Part shown: piece after piece, positions 8,782 to 16,516 of the stretch
Layout: each line of letters starts with the position of its first letter
Position numbering within the stretch: position 1 is the first letter of the stretch
The notes under the pieces: generated by a model
What the model was told of the DNA's origin: nothing
The model's database searches: none
What the model saw: the letters and a program-made list of their open reading frames with translations, nothing else
DNA from: an uncultured Granulosicoccaceae bacterium
GTDB taxonomy: Bacteria > Pseudomonadota > Gammaproteobacteria > Granulosicoccales > Granulosicoccaceae
Assembly: GCA_938007995.1 (NCBI GenBank)
Contig: CALLLW010000013.1
Location: 1-39,294, forward strand
Reading direction: 5' to 3'
DNA length: 39,294 bases
Translations under genes and position numbers: made by a program

Positions 8782-10137
8782 TTACACTACCGGTACTGTT
8801 TTCATCGCCTCTGCAATTGAAGACTCACTAAGATCGTGATCAATCATCTGGCCGGCAAGAAAGGATTCATAAGAGGCCAGATCCAGATGACCGTGGCCGC
8901 AAAGCGCAGTTAAGATAACGGTTTCTTCTCCGCTTTCTTTGGCACGCAGAGCTTCGCGAATTGCAGCTGCAATGGCGTGGGTGGGTTCAGGAGCCGGGAC
9001 TATCCCTTCTGTTCGTGCGAACTGTAATGCACCGTTGAAACACTCGCTTTGTCCGATGGACTCGGCCTCAACAAGGCCCAGCTCATAAATGTGACTGACC
9101 AGCGGGCTCATGCCGTGGTAGCGCAATCCGCCTGCATGAATAGGGTCAGGTACAAAGCTGTGTCCGAGAGTGTGCAATTTCATCAGAGGTGTCATGCCGG
9201 CGGAGTCACCGAAATCGTAGCGATACTCGCCTTTCGTTAAGCTCGGGCATGCGGCGGGTTCGACACATCGGATTGTTGGATTCATATTGCCTTTCATTTT
9301 TTCGCGTAAGAAAGGGAACGACAGGCCACCGAAATTGGACCCGCCACCGGTACATCCAACCAGAACATCCGGTGTTTCACTGGCCATCTGCATTTGTAAC
9401 AGGGCCTCTTCACCGATAATGGTCTGATGCATGAGCACATGGTTAAGTACGCTGCCCAATGCATAACGTACGTCGTCATGAGGTGCTGCCATCGCAACCG
9501 CTTCACTGATGGCGATGCCGAGGCTGCCTGTGTGATCAGGATTTTCTGCCAGCAGTGACTGACCATATTCAGTGAGTTCTGATGGGCTTGGGTGAACTGT
9601 TGCACCCCAGATTTCCATCATGGTTTTACGATATGGTTTGGCGCGATAGCTTGCGGCTACCTGCCATACCTCGCATTCAAGATCGAACTGTGCGCAGGCG
9701 AATGAAAGCGATGAGCCCCACTGACCTGCACCTGTTTCGGTGGTTAGTTTCCTAACGCCTTCCTGTGCGTTATAGAATGCCTGTGGTACAGCGGTGTTGG
9801 GCTTGTGCGAACCGGCTGGACTGACGCCTTCGTATTTGTAGAATATTTTAGCGGGTGTATCGAGCAGCTTTTCGAGTCTGTGTGCTCTGAATAACGGGCT
9901 TGGCCTCCAGATCTTATAGATGTCGAGGACTCCGCCCGGTATGTCGATATACCGATCCTGGCTGACTTCCTGTTTGATCAATTCCATCGGGAACAGAGGT
10001 GCGAAGTCTTCGGGTCCGGCGGGTTCCCTTGTACCCGGGTGGAGCGCCGGGGGAGGTGGTGCAGGCAGATCCGGTACGATGTTGTACCATTGTGTGGGTA
10101 TCTGGTTTTCGTTGAGCAGGTATTTATGTTGTGTCAC
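8782..10137 (-). CDS. trpB2: TrpB2-type tryptophan synthase beta-like protein
   Basis: A 451-residue PLP enzyme of fold type II. It has the longer N-terminus typical of TrpB2 (canonical TrpB1 is about 400): residues 1-60 include the proline-rich LPAPPPPALHPGTREP. The PLP lysine is K112 in SPAGSHKPNTA, and the phosphate-binding glycine loop is GCTGGGSNFG (about 261-270). TrpB2 enzymes convert indole and L-serine to tryptophan, or act on O-phosphoserine, often without an alpha partner. No trpA is adjacent, consistent with indole salvage. The start is GTG with AGGA nine bases upstream. It diverges from the dioxygenase gene at 10485. Confidence 0.92.
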   Translation of the reverse strand: MTQHKYLLNENQIPTQWYNIVPDLPAPPPPALHPGTREPAGPEDFAPLFPMELIKQEVSQDRYIDIPGGVLDIYKIWRPSPLFRAHRLEKLLDTPAKIFYKYEGVSPAGSHKPNTAVPQAFYNAQEGVRKLTTETGAGQWGSSLSFACAQFDLECEVWQVAASYRAKPYRKTMMEIWGATVHPSPSELTEYGQSLLAENPDHTGSLGIAISEAVAMAAPHDDVRYALGSVLNHVLMHQTIIGEEALLQMQMASETPDVLVGCTGGGSNFGGLSFPFLREKMKGNMNPTIRCVEPAACPSLTKGEYRYDFGDSAGMTPLMKLHTLGHSFVPDPIHAGGLRYHGMSPLVSHIYELGLVEAESIGQSECFNGALQFARTEGIVPAPEPTHAIAAAIREALRAKESGEETVILTALCGHGHLDLASYESFLAGQMIDHDLSESSIAEAMKTVPVV

Positions 10138-10150
10138 TTTGATATCCTCA

Positions 10151-10184
10151 CTGCCAGGTGTTTAAGGCTGACAGGTGTTTTAGC
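10151..10184. repeat. 17-bp imperfect tandem repeat in trpB2 leader
   Basis: Two adjacent units share CTGNCAGGTGTTTNAG, located just upstream of the trpB2 GTG start in the divergent intergenic region (10138-10484). They could be paired binding sites for a regulator; apart from this the roughly 350-base region shows nothing I can name. Confidence 0.35.
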
Positions 10185-10484
10185 ATGGTTAGTTGTTGAT
10201 TTTCTTTTGCATAGGCGCTGAGACTTGTAGCGTGACTGTAGCATTTCTGATGACCTGCCAGCGATAGTTTCGGAGTGGATTTTTCTCTGTCCAATGCTTG
10301 CCTTATTTGCCATCGATATCTGCCCGGATAGTCAGAACGCAGTTCACGTCTCTGAGCGCATCAACGCAAAGTGATTCTGTATCAGTGGCAAGCCAGCTGA
10401 CTGATTTTTGTATCCTGAAATGCAGCTCGAATCTATCGAGACTGGTGATAGAATTGAAGCGGGCGAGAATGGTGGTACCTACTT

Positions 10485-11516
10485 ATGAGACCTGCTGATG
10501 ATCATACAATTGGAAAAGGCTTCGATGCCAGCGCGAAAGAAGAAGCGCTAAAAAGCGAATCGGAACAGTGGGACACATCAACACCTGAGGATGCCACTGC
10601 AGACGATATTCCTGTGATAGATCTCGAGGCTTACTTCACGAGTGGCGAAGAGAGCGAGCTAGACAGTGTTGCAGAACAACTGAGAACTGCCTGCGAGGAA
10701 ACCGGCTTTTATTCCATTGTGGGTCATCAGATAAAAGCATCCGATATCGCCGCAACATTTGAGCAGGTTCGCCAATTTCATGATCTTCCAATTGAAATTA
10801 AAAATGCACTGCTGATGGATCGCCCGGATTGGCCGGTGGGTGGCATGGGCTATTTGCCGTTCAAAAATCGCAAACTTCCGGCGCGAGATACAGGTAATTT
10901 GAACGAAGCGTTTATTGTGAAATGTGATGACAAGTCTGGCATGGATGATAACCAGTGGCCGGATATCAGCACGTTACCTGCGTTCCGCGTTGTTGTTGAG
11001 CACTACGCACTTCATATGGAGCAGTTGGGTAAGCGCCTGTTGCCAATATATGCACGTGCATTGGGTGTGGATAAAAACTTTTTTACCAAGGCGTTCGATG
11101 AACCCTTGTACCGGTTGCGCATGACACACTATCCAGCGGTTGATCAGGCTAACGGTTTTGGCATTTCTCCACATGTTGATACGTCTTTTTGTACAATTCT
11201 GGCGCAGGATAGTCCGGGTTTAACCGTGTTTAGTGAGCGCCGCAAGGTGTGGGTAAACGCACCGGTTGTCGATGGCGGGTTTATTGTCAATACCGGTGAG
11301 CTTTTAAAGCACTGGAGTAATGATCGTTTTTTAAGTACCCGGCATTTTGCAAATAACAACACCAGCCAAAAATCCCGTTACTCAATTCCGTTCTTTTTTA
11401 ATGCTAACCCGAACTATGTAATGCACTGCATACCGAGTTGTTGCAGCGCAGATAACCCGGCAAAGTATCCGCCGATATCTTACGCACAAAGTCAGGGAGT
11501 TGTGCAGGGCGAGTAG
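10485..11516 (+). CDS. Isopenicillin-N-synthase-like Fe(II)/2OG dioxygenase
   Basis: A 343-residue non-haem iron oxygenase. An acidic N-terminal extension (about 1-40) precedes the DIOX_N-type segment IPVIDLEAYF. The catalytic jelly roll is at about 205-315 with the iron triad H230 and D232 (SPHVDTSF) and H287 (STRHFA). The 2-oxoglutarate-binding RxS pair appears as R298 and S300 (SRYSIPFF). The family hydroxylates or desaturates small molecules, using 2-oxoglutarate and O2; substrate unknown. The GTG/ATG region is clean: ATG with GGTGG about ten bases upstream. It is divergent from trpB2, so a link to indole-derived compounds is possible but only speculative. Confidence 0.85.
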   Translation: MRPADDHTIGKGFDASAKEEALKSESEQWDTSTPEDATADDIPVIDLEAYFTSGEESELDSVAEQLRTACEETGFYSIVGHQIKASDIAATFEQVRQFHDLPIEIKNALLMDRPDWPVGGMGYLPFKNRKLPARDTGNLNEAFIVKCDDKSGMDDNQWPDISTLPAFRVVVEHYALHMEQLGKRLLPIYARALGVDKNFFTKAFDEPLYRLRMTHYPAVDQANGFGISPHVDTSFCTILAQDSPGLTVFSERRKVWVNAPVVDGGFIVNTGELLKHWSNDRFLSTRHFANNNTSQKSRYSIPFFFNANPNYVMHCIPSCCSADNPAKYPPISYAQSQGVVQGE

Positions 11517-11561
11517 TGAGGTATTGTTTAATTCGGTGTGATTGTGAGCTGATAGTATAGC

Positions 11562-11996
11562 TTAAGCGTGTGTATACCCTGCTGCAGCAATACCCGCGAT
11601 ACAGATTTCCTCATCCTGATCACCCGTGCCCCCGCTAGCGCCGACGGCACCCAAAATTGCACCGTTGGTATCTTTTATCAGCACGGCACCTGTTTGCGGT
11701 ATGAAGTGTTGCGGTGTTGAACTGGCCAATGAGGTGAAAAACACTGGTATTTTAGTTTGAAGCTCTGTCAGTGCACGGCTGCTGCAGCCCATGCCAACAG
11801 CAGCCACCGCTTTGCCCATAGCAATGTCAAAACGCAGAGCTGTCGCCCCGTCTTCTCGCAGAAACGCTTTGATCTGGCCTGCTGCATCAACAACAGCGAT
11901 ACCCATTGGCGGGAAGCCTTCATCTTTTGAGTGAGCTAATGCCGCTGTGATTATCTGTGTTGCCTGGTCGAGGTTTAGTTGGTTCATATTGAGCAT
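11562..11996 (-). CDS. GlcG/HbpS-family protein
   Basis: A 144-residue protein of the GlcG/HbpS (DUF336) family. Conserved blocks: GFPPMGIAVVDAAGQIKAFLREDGA (about 27-51), AMGKAVAAVGMG (about 59-70), and the glycine-rich C-terminal ILGAVGASGGTGDQDEEIC (about 114-132). Members bind haem or small ligands, and the family occurs beside glycolate, propanediol and other catabolic genes. Here it has no obvious operon partner; it is convergent with the dioxygenase gene (45 bases between stops). Either the ATG at 11996 or the one three codons later could be the start. Ligand unknown. Confidence 0.85.
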   Translation of the reverse strand: MLNMNQLNLDQATQIITAALAHSKDEGFPPMGIAVVDAAGQIKAFLREDGATALRFDIAMGKAVAAVGMGCSSRALTELQTKIPVFFTSLASSTPQHFIPQTGAVLIKDTNGAILGAVGASGGTGDQDEEICIAGIAAAGYTHA

Positions 11997-12188
11997 CAGA
12001 TTTTATTTACTCGAAAATAACACGTGCGGCTAATACTGAAAAGAGCTGCTATCTAGCGCGGTTGATTATTCGTTTTCAGGGGCGAAGGTGTTTGTCTTCT
12101 ATTCTAAATTCAATGGTATTAGTCGAAGTGCTTTTCGATTTTTTTCAACAGTCTGCTAAACCTTCGCTACGAGAGTTATTGGTTTACG

Positions 12189-12213
12189 TTAGCCGGGTAA
12201 GTCTTCCGGCTAA
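12189..12213. terminator. Hairpin with 8-bp stem
   Basis: TTAGCCGG and CCGGCTAA are perfect complements around a nine-base loop. It overlaps the stop of the decayed leftward frame at 12210-12440. No strong T-run follows on either side, so termination is likely but unproven. Confidence 0.4.
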
Positions 12214-12440
12214 TCTTTGAAAATAAGTCTCTTTTCGGTAACCTTTCTGCGAAAATGCAACCGCAGGGTGACGGTGATCTCAACGTGTATGTTTTCGAGG
12301 TGTTCCACGAACAAACTGGCGGGCGTATCGAAGATGTGCTGCTGGCCGCTTACGACTTTGCCGGTGGCGATAATACGGCGGACTTTAATGACAACACTTT
12401 CCCAATCCAAAACGTTAAGGTTTTCAATCCGTAGCGTGAC
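12210..12440 (-). pseudogene. Leftward coding remnant, family unknown
   Basis: An open frame with strand-like alternation (for example HIFDTPASLFVEHLENIHVE followed by ITVTLRLHFRRKV) extends upstream beyond its first possible start (a TTG at 12410) to a stop near 12450. It has no ribosome-binding site of its own. It follows the frameshifted Fic-like start at 12636 on the same strand and may be the tail of the same or another broken gene. I do not recognise it. Confidence 0.3.
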
Positions 12441-12449
12441 GGCTCAGGG

Positions 12450-12636
12450 CTTGCCACTGAATAAGCCGGGAAATAATGTTAGCGATATAAATACTGCTGC
12501 TCAGGCTTTCGTTGCATCCTGCTGCAGGAGGCTGATCTGCGGACCGAGTACGTCTTCCTGCCACGTCTTCCTGCCAGTGGAATTCAGGCGCGAGGTTTCC
12601 GTGCCAGTCATCCTTTTGCCAGATATACGTTGCCAT
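12450..12636 (-). pseudogene. Broken 5' end of a Fic-family (DUF4172-type) gene
   Basis: The ATG at 12636 opens MATYIWQKDDWHGNLAPEFHWQ, whose W-x-W-Q-x-D-W...F-x-W pattern matches the amino end of Fic proteins with an N-terminal DUF4172 domain. A 13-bp tandem duplication (GGCAGGAAGACGT twice, about 12558-12583) shifts the frame. With one copy removed the reading continues EDVLGPQISLLQQDATKA before a stop, restoring a plausible helix. No Fic catalytic motif (HPFxDGNGR) is found. The gene is therefore dead by a recent slip plus a larger deletion. Two 29-bp palindromes precede it. The family match rests on about 25 residues and is tentative. Confidence 0.4.
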
Positions 12637-12658
12637 AAGTATCTGTTTTATTAAGATA

Positions 12659-12721
12659 TGAGCCGACTATACTCGATATTCGGCTCAAAATATGAGCCAA
12701 ATATGCTGTCGTTTCGGCTCA
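12659..12721. promoter_or_regulatory. Two 29-bp palindromic sites (TGAGCCGA/TCGGCTCA)
   Basis: Inverted repeats at 12659-12687 and 12693-12721 each have 8-bp arms (TGAGCCGA or TGAGCCAA, and TCGGCTCA) around 13 bases. Both are exactly 29 bp and their centres are 34 bp apart. They lie 23-85 bases upstream of the Fic-like start codon on the minus strand, the position expected for an operator. The regulator is not identified; autoregulation by the lost gene product is possible. Confidence 0.5.
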
Positions 12722-12958
12722 CGCTTCTGAGAGTTAGCTGAGTGTGCCACCAGTGAGTCTTAGCGTGTTGACTGCAACTGAAGTAGATGGCGGTGTAGCT
12801 AAGGCTGGCTTTTGGAAGAGAAGTATTTGCGCCAGAGGTTTTGGTGTTTACTGCAACTGCTGACGGTACGCAAGGCGAGGGGAAGCTTTTATTCGCACTT
12901 CAATGCACTGACAATTGCGGGTGTTGTTAACCGCCCCGTTAGCTCTGTCGTGCGGGTG
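12722..12958. other. Intergenic, no gene seen
   Basis: Between the palindromic sites and the protease stop codon I find only short frames without ribosome-binding sites. It may belong to the same decayed locus as 12210-12636. Confidence 0.35.
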
Positions 12959-14719
12959 CTACTCAAATCTGAAATCAGCAGCTTTGACATGACAGCTTTT
13001 TGCTGAAAGTCTTGCCTTTACTGATTGTATGCTGCAGGCGGAAAATGTTTGTTTGGTGGTAGAAGAAAGTCTGCGGGACATCATGTAACGGCTTTCGCCA
13101 CAAGCTGTCTCAGCGTCATGTGGTGCGCCCAGTGAATGGGCGATCTCATGAGTTGATAGTAAATCTGTGTTTCTGAAAGGTGTTACCGCGCTAACATCAT
13201 AACCATCGTTGCGGCAGGCTGTGCCTATCCATGCAAGCCCCAGAGGTAAGTCGCTGTTCTTGTTGCCGGTAAACAAAGTAGCTATACCAATGTCCTTACC
13301 CAGCTTTTTAGTTTTCATGCGATAGCGACGAAAGTTTCTTAATATCTGATCCATTGGTTTGTAGCCAACGTTCATGGGATCTTTCTTGCGATCTGCTATG
13401 ACAATGACACTCTCAATGTGCAGTGCGATGCCAAATTCCTCTCGAAAGATTCCGTCGGTGTGATTCAGTATTGACATTGCTTTGTTAAATCCTTTGCCAC
13501 TGTGGTAATCGTTGTATTGGCTGTCAATGACTACACCAAGCCGGGCAACATGGGTAACCGGGGTTCGGGATTTACTTTTTCTTTTGTGATTTTTGATCTT
13601 GTACAGGTAGTTGTCTATAGCGTTGCTATTTGTCGGTGGTTTCAATGCTGTCGCATGCTGTTTTGCTGTGTTACCGTTTCGATCGCTTTGTAACAAGCGA
13701 TTGTAATAGCCCAGAGAGCCAGCGGTTGCAGCAGCAAGCAAGGGAGTGTGGCTGCCATTGGTAGCTATGGTGCCACTTAGAGTGTCACCTTGAATAGTTG
13801 CTCTGACCCAGGAGTCAGGCACACCTTCAACTATACCTGCCATGACTTCAAAGTCTTGATTCTCCGAAGTGACGTCAGCAGGTAATGATATCTCTGTGTT
13901 GTTGAGCAGAGCTGCCGGTTTAAGCAGTAACGTGTGGTTATTGCCGTCAGCAGAAACAATCATGCGCCATTGATAGTCGGGGTGATCAATTTTTTTCTTG
14001 CTGATAATTGTCGCAGCGCTTTTTTTGGCCTGCTCAATGATGTTCAGTCGTTGGTTGCTTCGATTGAACCAGTACCTTGAAGTAATCTGGTCTTTGGGAT
14101 GGGCATACCCAAGCAGATCGATCGAAAAAGCGGTGTGTCGGTTCTTAAGTTCACCGAGTAAAGTGGCAGCAGCAGAGCTGTTGCCTTGCTGCTCTTCGGC
14201 GATCGCCTGGCTGTAAAGAGCGGTATCGTAGTACTTGCTGTCAGGCAGTTCTGCCCGCAGTGCTGCCATTGCCTGTGTTGACCCGCTGAAGTCAAAATTA
14301 TCCATCAACAGGATGTACCCTTTCAGATAGAGACTGTCGTCGCGGAGTCGGCTGTCAGGGTGGTTTTGAATTAGTTGTTCAAGGCTGATCAGTGCTTGTG
14401 AGATGTCTTTTTTTGCGCGGGAGTCCAGAGCCTTCAGGTACAGGTTTACGTCTTCACCACCACCGAGCAGAGCGGCTTCTTCAATAACCGGGAGTTTAAT
14501 TTTAACGTGACGCTTGTCTGCTCCGGTCGCCCCGTCTGTGGCTAACCAATTTTTGTATTGCAGTGCAGCGGCTGCGAAGTTTTCGTCCGCTTGTGAGTCT
14601 GTGGCCTGTTGCAGTGAAGATGGTTGTGATTGACCAATGGCCGGTTGTATCAACAGGCACAGTATCGCTATTTGAGGGAGCCACTTTTTGGTTACAGCTC
14701 TAAGCGTTGTCGATGTCAC
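12959..14719 (-). CDS. Secreted reprolysin-like (M12B-type) metalloprotease with helical-repeat N-terminus
   Basis: 586 residues. A signal peptide (about 1-30, with hydrophobic core IAILCLLIQPAIG) targets export. Residues about 95-215 look like TPR-type helical repeats (ISQALISLEQLIQNHPDSRL, DSLYLKGYILL). The C-terminal third is a metzincin: H524 begins HEIAHSLGAPHD (HExxHxxGxxHD, three zinc histidines plus the adamalysin aspartate). The Met-turn follows at RYMMS (about 545-549). C-terminal cysteines (near 530, 562 and 576) fit the disulfides of this fold. The GTG start is supported by GAGG five bases upstream. It is probably periplasmic or secreted; targets unknown. The TPR-metzincin combination may serve to bring in partner proteins. 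Confidence 0.85.
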   Translation of the reverse strand: MTSTTLRAVTKKWLPQIAILCLLIQPAIGQSQPSSLQQATDSQADENFAAAALQYKNWLATDGATGADKRHVKIKLPVIEEAALLGGGEDVNLYLKALDSRAKKDISQALISLEQLIQNHPDSRLRDDSLYLKGYILLMDNFDFSGSTQAMAALRAELPDSKYYDTALYSQAIAEEQQGNSSAAATLLGELKNRHTAFSIDLLGYAHPKDQITSRYWFNRSNQRLNIIEQAKKSAATIISKKKIDHPDYQWRMIVSADGNNHTLLLKPAALLNNTEISLPADVTSENQDFEVMAGIVEGVPDSWVRATIQGDTLSGTIATNGSHTPLLAAATAGSLGYYNRLLQSDRNGNTAKQHATALKPPTNSNAIDNYLYKIKNHKRKSKSRTPVTHVARLGVVIDSQYNDYHSGKGFNKAMSILNHTDGIFREEFGIALHIESVIVIADRKKDPMNVGYKPMDQILRNFRRYRMKTKKLGKDIGIATLFTGNKNSDLPLGLAWIGTACRNDGYDVSAVTPFRNTDLLSTHEIAHSLGAPHDAETACGESRYMMSRRLSSTTKQTFSACSIQSVKARLSAKSCHVKAADFRFE

Positions 14720-14956
14720 AAGAACCTCGGGAGAGGGTTTTTCAACACTCTGTTAAGTAAGTAGCTCAATCTTTAGAAGCGCCAGTGCCAGTGCCACAGT
14801 CATGCGCCTGCAAGCAGCCGGGCAATAACTGACTGTGACCCTAATCACACAAACGGGACGATTGAAGCATCTCGGTCCATGGGAGACTTTCGGCGAAATT
14901 GCAGCAAACTTTATTCGCGCAAGTGGTGCGCAAGTGTATCGCGATACCTGACTGGC

Positions 14957-15268
14957 CTATAAAAAATCATCACGTCGTGGTGTGAAGCAATCGATAAGGG
15001 TGCCCGGCTCAATGCAAACACAACCGTGGACGGCGTTAGTCGGAATGACGAAACTGTCTCCCGGCCCTACCTCTGTTTTGATGTCACTGACAGTAAATTC
15101 AAATCGACCCGATTTTACAAAAGTGGACTGTACATGCGGGTGGTGATGCAACTTACCCTCACAACCTTGCGCTGAAAAGTTGAAAGCAACGACCATCAGA
15201 TCCGGATGATCGGCCAATACCTGTCGGGTAACGCCTGGGTCTGTGGTGACTACAGGAAATGTTTTCAT
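14957..15268 (-). CDS. Small cupin-domain protein
   Basis: About 103 residues forming a single cupin beta-barrel. The first cupin motif is LHHHPHVQSTFVKSGRFEF, with several histidines and a position for the metal-binding glutamate replaced by Q/S. The second is GDSFVIPTNAVHGC with one histidine. Such proteins bind a metal and act as isomerases, dioxygenases or sensors. I prefer the ATG at 15268 over a TTG eight codons upstream. It is divergent from the TauD/TfdA dioxygenase gene (15517), and the shared 250-base region may co-regulate them. Confidence 0.8.
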   Translation of the reverse strand: MKTFPVVTTDPGVTRQVLADHPDLMVVAFNFSAQGCEGKLHHHPHVQSTFVKSGRFEFTVSDIKTEVGPGDSFVIPTNAVHGCVCIEPGTLIDCFTPRRDDFL

Positions 15269-15516
15269 GTTGTGTGTCTGCCAGTATTTCAATATGGTTT
15301 TAGTGAGATTGGTGGTACTTGATGGGTAAGGTACTGCGACTTTATCTGTTGGTCAATGTACGGAAATATGTCGCCCTGATTTCAGCCGGATTACTTTGCC
15401 TTTGCAAATCGTCAAAACGCAATTGACAAACAAAAATTTGCAGACTGACTGTCGGCTGAAAATAATGTTAAGGTTAAACGAAAGATGATTGTCAAGCTTA
15501 GTGAAGGGGGGCTTTA

Positions 15517-16347
15517 ATGGAAATAACTGCAGCACCGGGGGCTGGTGCCTACGTTCACGGAATCGATTTGAATAACGTGGTTCCCGAGGATGTGCAAGCC
15601 ATAAAAGATGCGCTCGGCCAGTACGGGGTGTTGTTCTTCCGTGATCAGAACGTCTCTCCTGAAAATCACATTGCTTTTGCCGAGTGTTTTGGAGCGATCA
15701 ATATCAATAGATTTTTCTCGCCGGTAGCTGAGTATCCAAAAATTGCGCAAGTGCTGAAGGAACCACAGCAGAAGAAAAACATTGGTCAGACATGGCACAC
15801 TGATCACAGTTACGATCAAATTCCTGCACTGGGCTCGATACTGGTTGCCCGTGAGCTGCCGAAAACGGGTGGCGATACTATTTTTGTTAATCAATTTGCG
15901 GCTTATGAGGCGTTGGATAATGAGATGAAGCAGCTGCTGTCATCCCTTACTGCAACACATTCAAGCCGTCATGTGTTTGGCAGGCAAGCTTATAAAGAAG
16001 AAGACAATGATCTTACTGGCAGGCTTGGCAATACAGATGCTGCCACGCAGGATGCTATTCACCCGATAGTGATCAGGCATCCGTTCAGTGGCCGAAAAGC
16101 GATATACGTGAACCCTGACTTTACTATTAAAGTGAACGAGATGACCCAAGCGGAGGGTGATGAGCTGCTGCAGAAAATATACTCGCACTGTGAGAGCGAA
16201 GTGTTTCAGCATCGATTCCAGTGGCAACCAGGTTCGGTGGCATTTTGGGATAACCGTGCCACATGGCACAAAGCGTTAAACGACTATGATGGTCACAGGC
16301 GCCTGATGCACCGCATCACTGTGGAAGGGGTAGCGCTTAGCGGTTGA
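15517..16347 (+). CDS. TauD/TfdA-family Fe(II)/2OG dioxygenase
   Basis: A 276-residue member of the taurine/2,4-D dioxygenase family. Early motifs: GAYVHGIDLNN (about 10-20) and YGVLFFRDQ (about 36-44). Iron ligands are H94 and D96 in QTWHTDHSYD and H251 in WDNRATWHKA. The 2OG-binding arginine lies in RRLMHRI (about 261-267). The family oxidatively cleaves sulfonates, phenoxyacetates and related compounds; the substrate here is open. GAAGGGGGG about eight bases before the ATG is a strong ribosome-binding site. Together with the sulfur-linked genes at 28-32 kb a sulfonate substrate such as taurine is attractive, but there is no direct evidence. Confidence 0.88.
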   Translation: MEITAAPGAGAYVHGIDLNNVVPEDVQAIKDALGQYGVLFFRDQNVSPENHIAFAECFGAININRFFSPVAEYPKIAQVLKEPQQKKNIGQTWHTDHSYDQIPALGSILVARELPKTGGDTIFVNQFAAYEALDNEMKQLLSSLTATHSSRHVFGRQAYKEEDNDLTGRLGNTDAATQDAIHPIVIRHPFSGRKAIYVNPDFTIKVNEMTQAEGDELLQKIYSHCESEVFQHRFQWQPGSVAFWDNRATWHKALNDYDGHRRLMHRITVEGVALSG

Positions 16348-16402
16348 GCTCCTGGCGGTTGAAAGGGTATTTTCAATACGTGTTGCGGATTAATAAATGC
16401 CT

Positions 16403-16470
16403 GATTCACACCAGACGTGGTGTGTAATCAACACAAGCAATCAGGTGGTGTTGATAAATGCCACTTGATT
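16403..16470. other. Two adjacent inverted repeats
   Basis: 16403-16429 pairs GATT, CACACCA with TGGTGTG, AATC around GACG. 16439-16470 pairs AATCAGGTGG with CCACTTGATT around twelve bases. Both lie between the dioxygenase stop and the cytochrome start. They share GGTG/CACC elements, so they may act as a terminator pair or as binding sites for control of the cytochrome gene. Confidence 0.4.
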
Positions 16471-16516
16471 ACCCGTACATCTCAGGTTCCGCTACACTTA
16501 TTGTGAGTCAACCCGG

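Noticed and set aside
15324..15425. Short frame in the cupin/TauD gap
   Set aside because: About 34 codons with no ribosome-binding site; the region more likely holds the divergent promoters.
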